Part shown: one piece after another, positions 1 to 9,771 of the stretch | How positions within the stretch are numbered: the first letter of the stretch is position 1 | Layout of the letters: every line of letters starts with the position of its first letter | Assembly: GCF_026891095.1 (NCBI RefSeq) | Contig: NZ_JAPTNL010000004.1 | Coordinates: forward strand, 155,393-219,392 | Source of the DNA: Roseovarius salincola | GTDB taxonomy: Bacteria; Pseudomonadota; Alphaproteobacteria; Rhodobacterales; Rhodobacteraceae | Direction of reading: 5' to 3' | Length of the DNA stretch: 64,000 nt | Notes under the pieces: model-generated | What the model was told of the DNA's origin: nothing | What the model saw: only the letters and a program-made list of their open reading frames with translations | Databases searched by the model: none | Translations under genes and position numbers: made by a program

Positions 1-152
1 CTGATCCCTGGCAGGGGAGAACGACTGTATCGGGACGTTCCGCCAACATGCAAAGGAATCCGGCAGGGTGGCCCTCTGGGGCAAGGTCCGGGTGACGCCA
101 TGCGGGGTGGCTGGCATCGAGCCGAGGTGCATGTGGCGGGGTGAACTCCGCC

Positions 153-1061
153 CTACGCTTCGATCACCGCCATGAATTCCCGCCATTCGCCCTTGGACAT
201 GCCGGAGCTTTCCTGAGTCACCTCTTCGCCCTTGAGCATGCGGCGCAGGCAATCGAGGCCGCGGGCCGAGAGCGTGGCGCCACCCATGCGGTAATCCTCG
301 AAGGCCTTGTAGGCCGCGGGCACCCAGTCGGCGGTGATCTTGCAGATCGCGTCGGCATAGACGCGGATTTCATACTGGGCATGGGTATCGGCGCGCAGGC
401 GCAGGAAATGCAGCAGGTTGTGCAGGTCCACCTTCCAATACCATTGCGTATAGATATTGGCGGGCAGGTTCATGCGCGCCAGTTCACGCGCCAGGCCCTG
501 TTGCCCCTCGTCCGAGATCATCGCCTCGTAATTGTCATAGCAGCGCATCGCGTCATCCTGAAGGATACGCAGCACGCGGTCGGCCTCTTCGCCTTCGAGC
601 GCGGCACCCCGGCCCTGGTTGTTGGTGGTCGACTGTGCCGCCAGAGCATCGGGCGCGGGGATGTAGAATTCGCGATCAAGGATCGAATAGCGGGCCGAGT
701 ATTCGTTGACATTGGCGGTGCGGTGGCGGATCCACTGGCGCGCCACGAAAACCGGCAGTTTCACATGCAGCTTCACTTCGCACATCTCGAACGGGGTCGA
801 GTGCCAGTGGCGCATCAGATAGCGGATCAGCCCCTCGTCATTGGACACGGATTTCGTGCCCTTGCCGTAACTGACCCGCGCGGCCTGACAGATGGCGGCA
901 TCGTCGCCCATGTAATCCACCACCCGCACGAAGCCATGATCGAGCACCGGATGCGCGGTGTAGAGGTGCTTTTCCATCCCCGGCGCGACGGTGCGAAGCG
1001 TGTCCTGGGGCTGGCTGCGCAGGCTGTCGATCTCGGCCTGTTGATCGGGCGTGAGGGGCAT
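153..1061 (-). CDS. thyX: FAD-dependent thymidylate synthase ThyX
   Basis: Makes dTMP from dUMP using methylene-tetrahydrofolate and reduced FAD, in the cytoplasm. The ThyX signature [14 protein letters not shown] is at about residues 112-125 of the 302-residue protein, matching RHRxxSxxxxSxRY except that the first Ser position is Asn. An upstream in-frame extension to 1142 exists, but the start at 1061 has an AAGGAA ribosome binding site and begins MPLTPDQQ, so I prefer it. It stands alone, divergent from gloA. Thymidylate synthesis by ThyX rather than ThyA is common in Rhodobacteraceae. Identification is secure. Confidence 0.96.
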   Translation of the reverse strand: MPLTPDQQAEIDSLRSQPQDTLRTVAPGMEKHLYTAHPVLDHGFVRVVDYMGDDAAICQAARVSYGKGTKSVSNDEGLIRYLMRHWHSTPFEMCEVKLHVKLPVFVARQWIRHRTANVNEYSARYSILDREFYIPAPDALAAQSTTNNQGRGAALEGEEADRVLRILQDDAMRCYDNYEAMISDEGQQGLARELARMNLPANIYTQWYWKVDLHNLLHFLRLRADTHAQYEIRVYADAICKITADWVPAAYKAFEDYRMGGATLSARGLDCLRRMLKGEEVTQESSGMSKGEWREFMAVIEA

Positions 1062-1235
1062 CGGGGATTCCTTTCGGTGCAAAGCCATCGTCGCGAGTCG
1101 GGATTCACTATATCTTGCGGAGGGCAGCAGTGAAAACGCCAATATCGGGTGGACTTGCCACGATGCTGCCCGGGTGGGTCGACAGGGAGGGGAATGAGCC
1201 TATCCTGTGAAGCGACAGCAACGAGGAGTCAGGCG

Positions 1236-1664
1236 ATGCGCATACGCTATCTGCACACGATGGTCCGGGTGAAGGACCTGGAGGAAAGCATGAAATTCTA
1301 TGAATTGCTGGGCCTTCGCGAGACCCGGCGGATGGATGTTGAAGCCGGGCGGTTCACGCTGGTCTTCATGGCGCCCGAGGGGCAGGAGGAATGCCCCGTC
1401 GAGCTGACCTGGAACTGGGATGGCGATGAGGGGCTGCCTTCGGACAGCCGCCATTTCGGGCATCTGGCCTATGAGGTCGAGGACATCTATGCCATGTGCG
1501 CGCATCTTCAGGCCAATGGCGTGACCATCAACCGCCCGCCGCGCGACGGGCGGATGGCCTTTGTGCGCAGCCCTGACAATATCTCGATCGAGCTGTTGCA
1601 GGCGGGCGGCGCCAAGCCGCCCGAGGAACCCTGGGCCAGCATGGAAAATACAGGCCATTGGTGA
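1236..1664 (+). CDS. gloA: Lactoylglutathione lyase (glyoxalase I)
   Basis: Glyoxalase I isomerises the methylglyoxal-glutathione hemithioacetal to S-lactoylglutathione. The 142-residue length and the four expected metal ligands of the VOC fold are visible: His in RYLHTM near residue 7, Glu in PVELTW, His in HFGHLAY and Glu in SIELLQ near the C-terminus. The ATG at 1236 follows an AGGAGT ribosome binding site; longer in-frame starts upstream have no homology-like sequence. The stop codon overlaps the start of the DUF1194 gene, suggesting co-transcription. Other VOC enzymes are possible but the ligand set and length fit GloA best. Confidence 0.88.
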   Translation: MRIRYLHTMVRVKDLEESMKFYELLGLRETRRMDVEAGRFTLVFMAPEGQEECPVELTWNWDGDEGLPSDSRHFGHLAYEVEDIYAMCAHLQANGVTINRPPRDGRMAFVRSPDNISIELLQAGGAKPPEEPWASMENTGHW

Positions 1665-2482
1665 GGGCCGCCCTGCTGGGGGCGGCGGTCTGGGCCATGG
1701 GCGCATGGCCCGCCACTGCCGCCTGCCGGCTGGCGCTGGTCCTGGCGCTGGATGTGTCCTCGTCGGTCGATGCGGGGGAATACGAGTTGCAGCGCACCGG
1801 GCTGGCGGGCGCGCTCGATGCGCCCGAAATCCGCCACGCGATCCTGAAAGGTGGCGAGGGCGATGTGGCGCTGGCGATCTATGAGTGGAGCGGGCGCTAC
1901 AAGCAGAAGCTGCTGCTGGACTGGAGCCTGCTGCGCGGGCATGGCGATATAGACCGCGCGGTGGCGGCGCTGGCGCGCGCGACGCGCAGCGAATCCGAGT
2001 TTCCCACCGCAATGGGCTATGGTCTGGGCTATGCGGCGTCGCTGCTGGCGCGCGCGCCGGTCTGCACGCGCCGGGTGATCGACGTGTCGGGCGACGGGAT
2101 CAACAACGAAGGGTTCGGCCCGCACCTGGCCTATCGCCACTTCCCGCTGGAGGATGTCACCGTCAACGGGCTGGTGGTGCTGGGGGATGCGCCCGAGCTT
2201 CTGGATTTCTATCGAAACGAGGTGATACGTGGCAAGAATGCCTTTGTCGAGGTCGCGCGCGGTTACGACGACTACCGGCGCGCCATGTCGCGAAAATTGT
2301 TCCGCGAGATCAACGACATCATGCTGGGCGCCCTGCCCGGCCAGCCCGGCCGGTCAATAGATGTAGCGGATCTGGTCGGTCCAGTAGCGTTCGACCCGGC
2401 GCAGCGCGCCGGTGATCTGGTCGATCCCGTCCGCGCCAAGGACGCCCTTGCCCTGCAGCGCGTCGGCGTGGCGGCCGAATAG
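1661..2482 (+). CDS. DUF1194 (VWA-like) exported protein
   Basis: The 273-residue protein begins with a signal-peptide-like segment ending near PATAAC, followed by LALVLALDVSSSV, which carries a DxSxS MIDAS-type metal site as in von Willebrand A domains, and later DVSGDGINNEG. This is the DUF1194 family, predicted periplasmic and of unknown function. The likely start is the GTG at 1661, overlapping the gloA stop (GTGA); a TTG lies one codon upstream. Its last 43 codons run antisense into the convergent MarR gene, so the true C-terminus may lie nearer 2355 if there is a frameshift. Family assignment is good; function unknown. Confidence 0.8.
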   Translation: MRAALLGAAVWAMGAWPATAACRLALVLALDVSSSVDAGEYELQRTGLAGALDAPEIRHAILKGGEGDVALAIYEWSGRYKQKLLLDWSLLRGHGDIDRAVAALARATRSESEFPTAMGYGLGYAASLLARAPVCTRRVIDVSGDGINNEGFGPHLAYRHFPLEDVTVNGLVVLGDAPELLDFYRNEVIRGKNAFVEVARGYDDYRRAMSRKLFREINDIMLGALPGQPGRSIDVADLVGPVAFDPAQRAGDLVDPVRAKDALALQRVGVAAE

Positions 2483-2851
2483 CGCGGCGACGATATCGCG
2501 GATCGCGCGGCCCTTGGCGGTCAGCCGGACGCGAACCGAGCGGCGGTCGATCTCGCATCGCTGGTGATGCATATAGCCCATTTCCACCAGTTTCTTGAGA
2601 TTGTAGCTGACATTGCTGCCCTGGTAATAGCCGCGGGTTTTCAGCTCGCCCGCGGTCACTTCGTTCTCGGCGTTGTTGAACATCAACAGCGCCTGAACCG
2701 GGTTCACCTCGAGCACGCCGAGGCGCTCGAATTCGTCCTTGATAACATCAAGAAGCAGCCGGTGCAGCCGCTCCACCAGTGACAGGGCATCGAGATAGCC
2801 CGTCACGAAGCTTTGCTGTTCGGCCTCGGCCATCTGGGTGTGCAAGCTCAT
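2354..2851 (-). CDS. MarR-family winged-helix regulator (PetP/LdtR-like)
   Basis: A 165-residue regulator with a MarR-type winged helix: the segment GELKTRGYYQGSNVSYN resembles the recognition helix region and CEIDRRSVRVRLTAKG is the wing and the D-x-R-S-x-x-V-x-L-T motif of the family. The start at 2851 (MSLHTQ) follows GGAGACG; a longer in-frame extension upstream lacks one. Alphaproteobacterial relatives are called PetP or LdtR; I cannot tell which it is orthologous to. It is convergent with, and overlaps by 129 bases, the DUF1194 gene. Its targets are not evident from the neighbourhood. Confidence 0.85.
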   Translation of the reverse strand: MSLHTQMAEAEQQSFVTGYLDALSLVERLHRLLLDVIKDEFERLGVLEVNPVQALLMFNNAENEVTAGELKTRGYYQGSNVSYNLKKLVEMGYMHHQRCEIDRRSVRVRLTAKGRAIRDIVAALFGRHADALQGKGVLGADGIDQITGALRRVERYWTDQIRYIY

Positions 2852-2946
2852 CTTCGTCTCCGTGCGATACGTTTGGGAGAGGAACCTGAGCGAAAATACC
2901 GAAAAATCCGTAAACCGATGCAATAACAGCTAAAATGCGCGCTATT

Positions 2947-3240
2947 TTACTGCGGCGCCACCGCTGAGCGCGACGCGTCCGACAGCATGGCGATCTCGGC
3001 GACGAGGTCGCGAAAGGGATCGGGCACCGGGGCCTGCCCGGTGACCCATTGATAAAGATCCTGGTCGTTTTCCGAAAGCAGCCGGTCATAAAGCGCCAGC
3101 TGCGCATCGCCCAGCCCATCGAGCCGGGCCGCGGCATAGCGCGACAGGATGATGTCCATCTCCTTGATGCCGCGGCGCATCGAGCGCATGGCAAGGCGTT
3201 TGATCCGGGTGGCGCGGTCTTCTTCAGGCACCGGCCTCAT
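2947..3240 (-). CDS. sdhE: FAD assembly factor SdhE
   Basis: SdhE (succinate dehydrogenase assembly factor 2 family) promotes covalent flavinylation of SdhA. The 97-residue protein has the diagnostic RRGIKEMDIIL segment at about residues 22-32, including the RGxxE motif, and the small helical layout of the family. It starts inside the end of the upstream XRE regulator gene (17-base overlap), so the two are probably co-transcribed, although they have no obvious functional link. The sdh operon itself is not in this window. Confidence 0.93.
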   Translation of the reverse strand: MRPVPEEDRATRIKRLAMRSMRRGIKEMDIILSRYAAARLDGLGDAQLALYDRLLSENDQDLYQWVTGQAPVPDPFRDLVAEIAMLSDASRSAVAPQ

Positions 3241-3628
3241 CCTTGAGCTTGGCGCGAAGGCTTTTTTCCAGCCGCCCGAGCCGGTCGGTATATTGCACCA
3301 GATGGGTGCGGATATCGCGGATCTCGGTCAGCATCTCGGTCACGTCGCGCGACAATTCACGGTCTTCGCCGGGGCCGTCGGGGCCTTCGCCTTCGCCAGA
3401 CAGAAGCCAGAGCAGCGACACGTTCAAAAGCCCGGCCATCATCGAGAGCTTGTTGGCGCGCGGTTCGCTGAGGTCGTTTTCCCAGCCCTTCAGGGTCTTG
3501 AGCTTGACGCCGAGGCGCTTGGCGAGTTCGGCCTGGGTCATCCCGGCCTGTTCGCGCGCGCCGGCGACGCGGTCGCCGAACGTGGTGGCGTCGGGGTCGA
3601 ACCAGCCTTCGGTCGAATCGTCGTTCAT
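3224..3628 (-). CDS. XRE-family helix-turn-helix regulator
   Basis: A 134-residue protein with a Cro/CI-type HTH at about residues 17-70 (FGDRVAGAREQAGMTQAELAK and following KTLKGWENDLSEP), then a C-terminal helix rich in charged residues (SRDVTEMLTEIRDIRTHL to KSLRAKLKDEAGA) likely to form a coiled coil for dimerisation. The start at 3628 is preceded by AAAGGAAG. It is divergent from the aspartate aminotransferase gene with 94 bases between, so it may regulate that promoter or its own; no operator is recognised. Ligand unknown. Confidence 0.88.
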   Translation of the reverse strand: MNDDSTEGWFDPDATTFGDRVAGAREQAGMTQAELAKRLGVKLKTLKGWENDLSEPRANKLSMMAGLLNVSLLWLLSGEGEGPDGPGEDRELSRDVTEMLTEIRDIRTHLVQYTDRLGRLEKSLRAKLKDEAGA

Positions 3629-3689
3629 CTGTCTTCCTTTCAAGTGGTCTTGCCGGGATGCTTGATCCGGGTTGGCACAGAACCTATGA

Positions 3690-4925
<1,236 letters not shown>

Positions 4926-4941
4926 ACAGGGGGCGGACAGG

Positions 4942-5346
4942 ATGGCGGGGGACCTGCCTGATTATTATTTCAGGGTGCGCGAGAATGGCGCATTCGTATT
5001 CCGCGTGGATACCGAGAACCGGCAGCGCCGGATCGACCTGGAACAGATCGCGGTGGTCAATATCCGCAACGGTCAGATCAAACCGCATGGCGACCGCGAG
5101 CTGACCCCGGAGGACCTGCGCGAGATCGAAGAGTGGATGGAGGACCGCAACGCCCTGCTGGCCGAGCGCGACATCGACGATATTCACCGCGCCGTCGATT
5201 ACCTGAACCAGACCACCCACTGGGTGCAAAGCCGCGCCACCGATGAACAGCTTGATCATGTGACCGACTCGCTGCTGCTGGCGATGCATGACCTGCGTTC
5301 CGTACTGGTGCGCAAGAAGGCCGATCGCATGCTGAAGGACGAGTGA
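4942..5346 (+). CDS. Conserved hypothetical protein
   Basis: A 134-residue acidic, soluble protein without signal peptide or membrane segment. The N-terminal half (DYYFRVRENGAFVFRV...) looks like a small beta-rich domain and the C-terminal half (EEWMEDRNALLAERD...) is helical with many charged residues. It follows aatA by 17 bases and is probably co-transcribed. I do not recognise a named family; similar proteins appear to be conserved next to this aminotransferase in Rhodobacteraceae, but I cannot verify this here. Confidence 0.72.
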   Translation: MAGDLPDYYFRVRENGAFVFRVDTENRQRRIDLEQIAVVNIRNGQIKPHGDRELTPEDLREIEEWMEDRNALLAERDIDDIHRAVDYLNQTTHWVQSRATDEQLDHVTDSLLLAMHDLRSVLVRKKADRMLKDE

Positions 5347-5389
5347 GCCCGTTGCGCGCGCCCCACCGTCACGGTGCTGTCGGCTCCCG

Positions 5390-5404
5390 TTAACCCCTCG
5401 TTGA
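5390..5404 (+). promoter_or_regulatory. CtrA-like binding site upstream of the beta-helix gene
   Basis: TTAACCCCTCGTTGA matches the CtrA consensus TTAA-N7-TTAA with one mismatch and the exact 7-base spacing, 73 bases upstream of the ATG at 5477. CtrA controls gene transfer agent and motility genes in Rhodobacteraceae. One-mismatch sites are expected a few times per 64 kb by chance, so location is the main support. Confidence 0.45.
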
Positions 5405-5476
5405 TATTTCCCCTTCCCATGGACGCAGCAATATGGGGCATCCGTGGCGCCGCCCGGATGCGGAAAGGGAACTTCG

Positions 5477-7771
5477 ATGAACAAGGCTATCACCGACGGG
5501 GTCGTCTTCATGCCGCCGCCCTTCGAGGCGGGGCTCGACATGTGGTCGAGCGGCGACGGCACTCCGGGTTCGGACAGCTATGAGGGCGCCATCAACGCGG
5601 CTTTCGTGCCCGTCGATCAGGATTTCGGCGGCGCGCTGGAACTGGTCAAGACCGAGACCCTGCAAAAGCTGCGCTACATGGGGGAAACGCCGATCCTGCC
5701 GGGCTGCTATCTGCAGGTGCGGGTGCGCGCGAAGGCGATGAGCGGCAACCTGCCCAGCCTGCGCATCGCCGCCTGGGCGGGTGGCGCGGGAGGCGCACAT
5801 GTCGAGGGGCTGGTCGAGACCGGCCCGCAGGTCAGCCTGACGACCTATGGCGAGGTGGTCGAGGTGAGCGCGATCATCGGGCCGGGCCAGCGCAACGGTG
5901 TTGACATGGCTTGGGGCACGGTGCCCATCTATGCCCATATCGGGCTGGACCTGACCGGCCCCAATGGCGGCATCCTGCGGATCGACGATATCGAGATCGA
6001 GGACGTGACGCAGGTTTTCCTGCGCGACATGCTGGGTTTGGTCGATGTGCGTGATTTCGGCGCGGTGGGCGATGGCGTGAGCGACGACAGCGCCGCCTTC
6101 GAGGCCGCCGACGCGGCTGCGAACGGGCGCGAGGTGCTGGTGCCTGCGGGCACCTATTTTCTGGGTGACAGCGTCACCTTCCAGAGCCGCGTGCGTTTCG
6201 AGGGAACGGTCACCATGCCCGAGGACAAGATCCTCGGCCTGACCAAGAATTTCGACCTGCCCGCCTATATCGAGGCCTTTGGCGATGACGAGGAACTGGC
6301 CTTCAAGAAGGCGTTCCAGGCGCTGCTCAATACCGCCGGGCATAACGAGCTGGACCTTGGCGGGCGGCTGATCGGGCTGCGTGCGCCCGTCGACTTGCAG
6401 GCGGCGCTGGCCAACCGGACCTTTTTCAACCAGCGCCGTGTGATCCGCAACGGGCAGTTCTCGGTCTTTCCCGGCAGCGCATGGGATACCGAGGTCAACA
6501 CATCGCAGGCCAGCTATTCGCCCAGTGACCCCAAGCGGCTGACCGGCGTCGAGAATGTGGCCAACGTGCCGGTGGGTTCCCTGATCGAGGGCAATGGCGT
6601 GGGGCGCGAGGTTTACGTGCGCGACCGCAACATCGCCGCGCAGACGCTGGAGCTGAGCGCGCCGCTTTATGATGCGGACGGCACCCAGGTCTTCACCTTC
6701 AGGCGGTTCAAATACATCCTCGATTTCAGCGGCTTTTCCGATCTGGGGCGCTTTCACCTGGCGGATGTCGAGCTTCAGTGCGGCGGCGAGTGCAGCGGCA
6801 TCCTGTTGCCGCCCCAGGGCAGCGTTTTCGCGCTGCGCGACTGTTTCATCGTCCGCCCCAAGGATCGTGGCATCACCAGCCATGGCGAGGGCTGCCAGGG
6901 GATGCTGATCGACCGCTGCCAGTTCCTGTCCAACGAAAGCCCGCTCCCCGCGACCGAGCGCCAGACCATCGCCATCAATACCAACGCCAATGACGTGAAG
7001 CTGCGCAACAACCGTGCGGTGCATTTCCGCCATTTCGCGGTGATCGGCGGGTCGAGTTCGATCATTTCGGGCAATCACTGGTTCCAGGGCGACACGTTGC
7101 AGAATTCGCCGCGCGTGGGCGGGCTGGTTCTGACGCGGATCAACAACCGGGGCACGATCGACGGGAACTATATCGACAACAACTTCATCGAATGGGTGAA
7201 CGAACACGATCAGGCGCCTGATTTCGCATCTGAATTTTCGTTCAGCCAGCTCAGTATCACCGACAACACCTTCATCGTGAGCCACGTGGCACCCTGGTTC
7301 AACTGGCTGGTGATCAAGCCGATGGGTCCGGGGCATTTCCTGAACGGGCTGACCGTCACCGGCAATGCCTTTCGCGTGATCGGAAATCAGATCGACCGTG
7401 TCGAACGGGTCGACACGAGCTTTGCCAGCCTCGATTTCAACCGCTCTTATAACGTGACCTTCCGCGACAACACCTTCAACAACGTGGCGAATCCGGTCGC
7501 CAGCCCGGTGACGATCGAACATACCGAATCGAGCCCGTCGCAGGTCTGGAGCATCGATGCCGATTCAAAGCTGCCGTTCAACGCCTGGGCGCAGGTGGTC
7601 GAATCGGTGGTCGCGGAAGGGCCGCTGCGCAATGCGAGCGGCCAGGTCCATTACGGCGCGCCCTATTACCTGGCCAAGCAGGGGCCGGACAATGACCGCA
7701 TCACGCTCAGATGGGAAGAGCCGGTGGAAGGCACGGTCATGGTCAAGGTGCGTATCGACGACCCATTCTGA
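5477..7771 (+). CDS. Right-handed beta-helix protein, GTA head-spike (GhsB)-like
   Basis: The 764-residue protein has an N-terminal carbohydrate-binding-like domain (residues 1-190, starting MNKAITDGVVFMPPPF), then VRDFGAVGDGVSDDSAAFEAA near residues 192-212, the hallmark of pectate-lyase-superfamily (GH28-related) phage tail spikes, followed by repeated beta-helix coils such as NRGTIDGNYIDNNFIE. No signal peptide is present, fitting a phage-type structural protein. From memory it resembles GhsB, the head spike of the Rhodobacter capsulatus gene transfer agent that binds capsule; I cannot verify this. No other GTA gene is nearby. The ATG at 5477 follows AAAGGGA. A CtrA-like box lies upstream. 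Confidence 0.78.
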   Translation: MNKAITDGVVFMPPPFEAGLDMWSSGDGTPGSDSYEGAINAAFVPVDQDFGGALELVKTETLQKLRYMGETPILPGCYLQVRVRAKAMSGNLPSLRIAAWAGGAGGAHVEGLVETGPQVSLTTYGEVVEVSAIIGPGQRNGVDMAWGTVPIYAHIGLDLTGPNGGILRIDDIEIEDVTQVFLRDMLGLVDVRDFGAVGDGVSDDSAAFEAADAAANGREVLVPAGTYFLGDSVTFQSRVRFEGTVTMPEDKILGLTKNFDLPAYIEAFGDDEELAFKKAFQALLNTAGHNELDLGGRLIGLRAPVDLQAALANRTFFNQRRVIRNGQFSVFPGSAWDTEVNTSQASYSPSDPKRLTGVENVANVPVGSLIEGNGVGREVYVRDRNIAAQTLELSAPLYDADGTQVFTFRRFKYILDFSGFSDLGRFHLADVELQCGGECSGILLPPQGSVFALRDCFIVRPKDRGITSHGEGCQGMLIDRCQFLSNESPLPATERQTIAINTNANDVKLRNNRAVHFRHFAVIGGSSSIISGNHWFQGDTLQNSPRVGGLVLTRINNRGTIDGNYIDNNFIEWVNEHDQAPDFASEFSFSQLSITDNTFIVSHVAPWFNWLVIKPMGPGHFLNGLTVTGNAFRVIGNQIDRVERVDTSFASLDFNRSYNVTFRDNTFNNVANPVASPVTIEHTESSPSQVWSIDADSKLPFNAWAQVVESVVAEGPLRNASGQVHYGAPYYLAKQGPDNDRITLRWEEPVEGTVMVKVRIDDPF

Positions 7772-7782
7772 CATTCGTTGCG

Positions 7783-8424
7783 CTAGAAGTTGTGCCAGAG
7801 CGCCAGTTTCAGCGCCAGCGCGTCGCTGTTCCTGATCCCGGTCGTCATCCCGACTTCGAGGTGGCGGCCGGGTGCGCGTTCGATCACCCAGGACTGCGCC
7901 AGCTTGAACTGCGCATCGCCCGAAACGGGCTGTCGGGCCTGGAGCTGCAGGATCGCGCGCGATTTACGAAAGGCCTGCATGCCGAAGGTCAGATCGCCTT
8001 CCCAAGCGATCTCGCGCCCCTCGTCGATGATCAGCGCACGGGCATCGAGCACCAGCCAGCCGTTGCGCCCCTTCCAGTCGAGCCCGCCCCCGAAGGACAG
8101 CGCCGGGCGCAGCACCGGATCGTCATCCGCCAGCCCCGCACCGAGTTCCACCGCCAGGCGCATCCCGCCGTCTGCGGTGGCGAAATGCCGGCGCGCGAAG
8201 ACGATCGCCTTGGACATCGCGCCCGAATGCCCGCCAAGATCCAGCCCGAGGGTCATCGTGTCGCGCCAGCCATATTCGCCATAAATTCCGACGAAATCGC
8301 CACCGGTCAGAAGGTCTCCCTCGAGCGAGAAGGACAGGAACGTCTCGCCCTTGTCACGCATCCACGGCCCGGCCTGAAGCGGCAGCGCGCAAAAACCCAA
8401 CAGCAGTATCAGCAGCATGCGCAT
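7783..8424 (-). CDS. Outer-membrane beta-barrel-like exported protein
   Basis: A 213-residue protein with a clear signal peptide (MRMLLILLLGFCALPLQAG) and a mature part made of alternating hydrophobic and polar stretches (for example TMTLGLDLGGHSG and LALKLALWHNF at the very end). Ending in an aromatic residue is typical of outer-membrane beta-barrels. The ATG at 8424 has a strong GGAGGTGAG ribosome binding site. It is convergent with the beta-helix gene (11 bases apart) and divergent from the ABM gene. No named family is recognised and the function is unknown. Confidence 0.72.
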   Translation of the reverse strand: MRMLLILLLGFCALPLQAGPWMRDKGETFLSFSLEGDLLTGGDFVGIYGEYGWRDTMTLGLDLGGHSGAMSKAIVFARRHFATADGGMRLAVELGAGLADDDPVLRPALSFGGGLDWKGRNGWLVLDARALIIDEGREIAWEGDLTFGMQAFRKSRAILQLQARQPVSGDAQFKLAQSWVIERAPGRHLEVGMTTGIRNSDALALKLALWHNF

Positions 8425-8580
8425 CGCTCACCTCCAGATTCACTTATCGTCAATCGAGGTAAACCGCAGGTTAACGGCGGCGGGCGGGCCCCGCCCGGAA
8501 CGCTGCACCAGGCCACCCACAGAAGAATTTGCCCCGCGCCGCCAAGCTGATAGGCTGAGATTCGGCCAAGGAGGTGTGCC

Positions 8581-8901
8581 ATGCCCAAGATCGAGACGTC
8601 CAGCAGCTACCAGACGGTCATCACCACCTTCGAGATGACCCCCGGAACCTGCCAGGACCTGATGGACGAGCTGACCGAAGCCTATCGCGAATTCATCTCG
8701 AAACAGCCCGGTTTCATCGCCGCCGGGCTGCATGTGAACGACGCGCAGACCCGGATCGCCAATTATTCCCAGTGGCGCCAGCGCGAGGACTTCCTTGCCA
8801 TGCTGCGCAGCGATGAGATGCGTGCGCGCAACCGGCGGATCAACGAACTGTGCAAGAGTTTCGAGCCGGTGATGTATGACGTGACGGCGACATTCAACTG
8901 A
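8581..8901 (+). CDS. Antibiotic biosynthesis monooxygenase (ABM)-fold protein
   Basis: A 106-residue ferredoxin-like alpha-beta protein. The segment KQPGFIAAGLHVNDAQTRIANYSQWRQREDFLAML is the typical ABM core with the conserved N-Y-x-x-W motif. Such proteins are small cofactor-free oxygenases, haem-degrading enzymes or simply stress-linked proteins; the substrate cannot be inferred. A strong AAGGAGGTG ribosome binding site precedes the ATG. The DUF5665 gene follows two bases after the stop, so they form an operon. Confidence 0.8.
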   Translation: MPKIETSSSYQTVITTFEMTPGTCQDLMDELTEAYREFISKQPGFIAAGLHVNDAQTRIANYSQWRQREDFLAMLRSDEMRARNRRINELCKSFEPVMYDVTATFN

Positions 8902-8903
8902 CC

Positions 8904-9194
8904 ATGAAGGACGAAGGCGACGCCCCGCGAAACGCGCTGAACGAGGAATTGCATGCGCTGCGCGCCGAAGTGGCGCGGCTCAATGCGCATCGCTTCGTGC
9001 GGATTCACAACTCGATTCCGCGGCTTCTGTTGTTCAACCTCGCGCGCGGGCTGGCGTTTGGCCTTGGCACTGTGCTGGGGGCGTCGGTACTCTTGTCGCT
9101 GTTGGCCTGGGCGCTGAGCCAGGTGGAGTTTCTGCCGATCATCGGCGAGTGGGTGGCCCAGATCGCCCGGCAGATCGATTCGAGCGTAGAGTGA
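8904..9194 (+). CDS. DUF5665 small membrane protein
   Basis: A 96-residue protein with a charged N-terminal helix (NEELHALRAEVARLNAHRFVRIHN) and one long hydrophobic stretch (LLLFNLARGLAFGLGTVLGASVLLSLLAWAL) that can cross the inner membrane once or as a hairpin. This is the DUF5665 architecture. It follows the ABM gene directly with a weak ribosome binding site, suggesting translational coupling. Function unknown. Confidence 0.82.
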   Translation: MKDEGDAPRNALNEELHALRAEVARLNAHRFVRIHNSIPRLLLFNLARGLAFGLGTVLGASVLLSLLAWALSQVEFLPIIGEWVAQIARQIDSSVE

Positions 9195-9215
9195 TTGCGG
9201 CACGGTGGCGCCGAC

Positions 9216-9229
9216 GTGACCTGTATCAA
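9216..9229 (+). promoter_or_regulatory. FNR/CRP-type box upstream of uspA
   Basis: GTGACCTGTATCAA matches the FnrL consensus TTGAT-N4-ATCAA at 8 of 10 defined positions. It lies 55-68 bases before the uspA start, a usual activator position. The inner 12 bases TGACCTGTATCA recur upstream of the cytochrome gene that starts at 20745. Confidence 0.42.
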
Positions 9230-9283
9230 TGTGGCGCATCGCGCGATCTGCGAGGGTGGGTCGAATTCAAAATGGAGGATAAC

Positions 9284-9691
9284 ATGTACAAGAATATTCT
9301 GGTTCCCGTTTCATTCGAGGAAGACCGCGATGCGGCGGGCGCGATCAAGGTGGCCGAAACGCTGGCAGGCGACGATGGCAAGATCACGCTGGTACACGTC
9401 ATGGAGGAGATTCCCGGTTATGCGATCACCTATGTGCCCGACAATTATCTTGTCGAAAGCCGTCAGGCGATCGAGACCGAGCTGCGCGACATGGCGGCCC
9501 CGCTGGCCAATGGCGCAAGCGAAGTGGTGACTGGGCATTCGAGCCGCACGATCCTTGATTATGCCGAGAAGAACGGCGCGGACTGCATCGTCATCGCCGG
9601 CCATCGCCCCGGCATGCAGGATCTGTTGCTGGGCAGCACCGCAACCCAGGTCGTGCGCCATGCCACATGCGCGGTGCATGTGATCCGCTGA
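9284..9691 (+). CDS. Universal stress protein UspA family
   Basis: A single-domain 135-residue universal stress protein. It begins MYKNILVPVSFEED and ends with GHRPGMQDLLLGSTATQVVRHATCAVHVIR, which contains the G-2x-G-9x-G-S/T ATP-binding motif. The start at 9284 is placed by GGAGGA upstream; an in-frame ATG at 9272 overlaps that ribosome binding site. A FNR-like box upstream suggests induction when oxygen is low, which fits the role of Usp proteins in energy or oxygen stress, but this is inference. Confidence 0.92.
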   Translation: MYKNILVPVSFEEDRDAAGAIKVAETLAGDDGKITLVHVMEEIPGYAITYVPDNYLVESRQAIETELRDMAAPLANGASEVVTGHSSRTILDYAEKNGADCIVIAGHRPGMQDLLLGSTATQVVRHATCAVHVIR

Positions 9692-9771
9692 ACGGTTTGC
9701 GCGCAATTGGGCGGCGGCGGCGCGGGGCACCCTGCCCTTGCGCCGCCCGTCCCGCATCAAGGGAGGATATC

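Noticed and set aside
1..152. Possible gene or terminator at the left edge
   Set aside because: No coding frame with a start site and only a weak 5-bp stem near 134-151.
5390..7522. 710-codon minus-strand open frame opposite the beta-helix gene
   Set aside because: Antisense shadow: low-complexity composition rich in His, Arg, Gln and Asp, no motif, while the plus strand has recognisable domains.
8461..8476. Second CtrA-like site TAAA-N7-TTAAC upstream of the outer-membrane-like gene
   Set aside because: One mismatch and no link of the target to CtrA-controlled processes; a few such matches are expected by chance in 64 kb.
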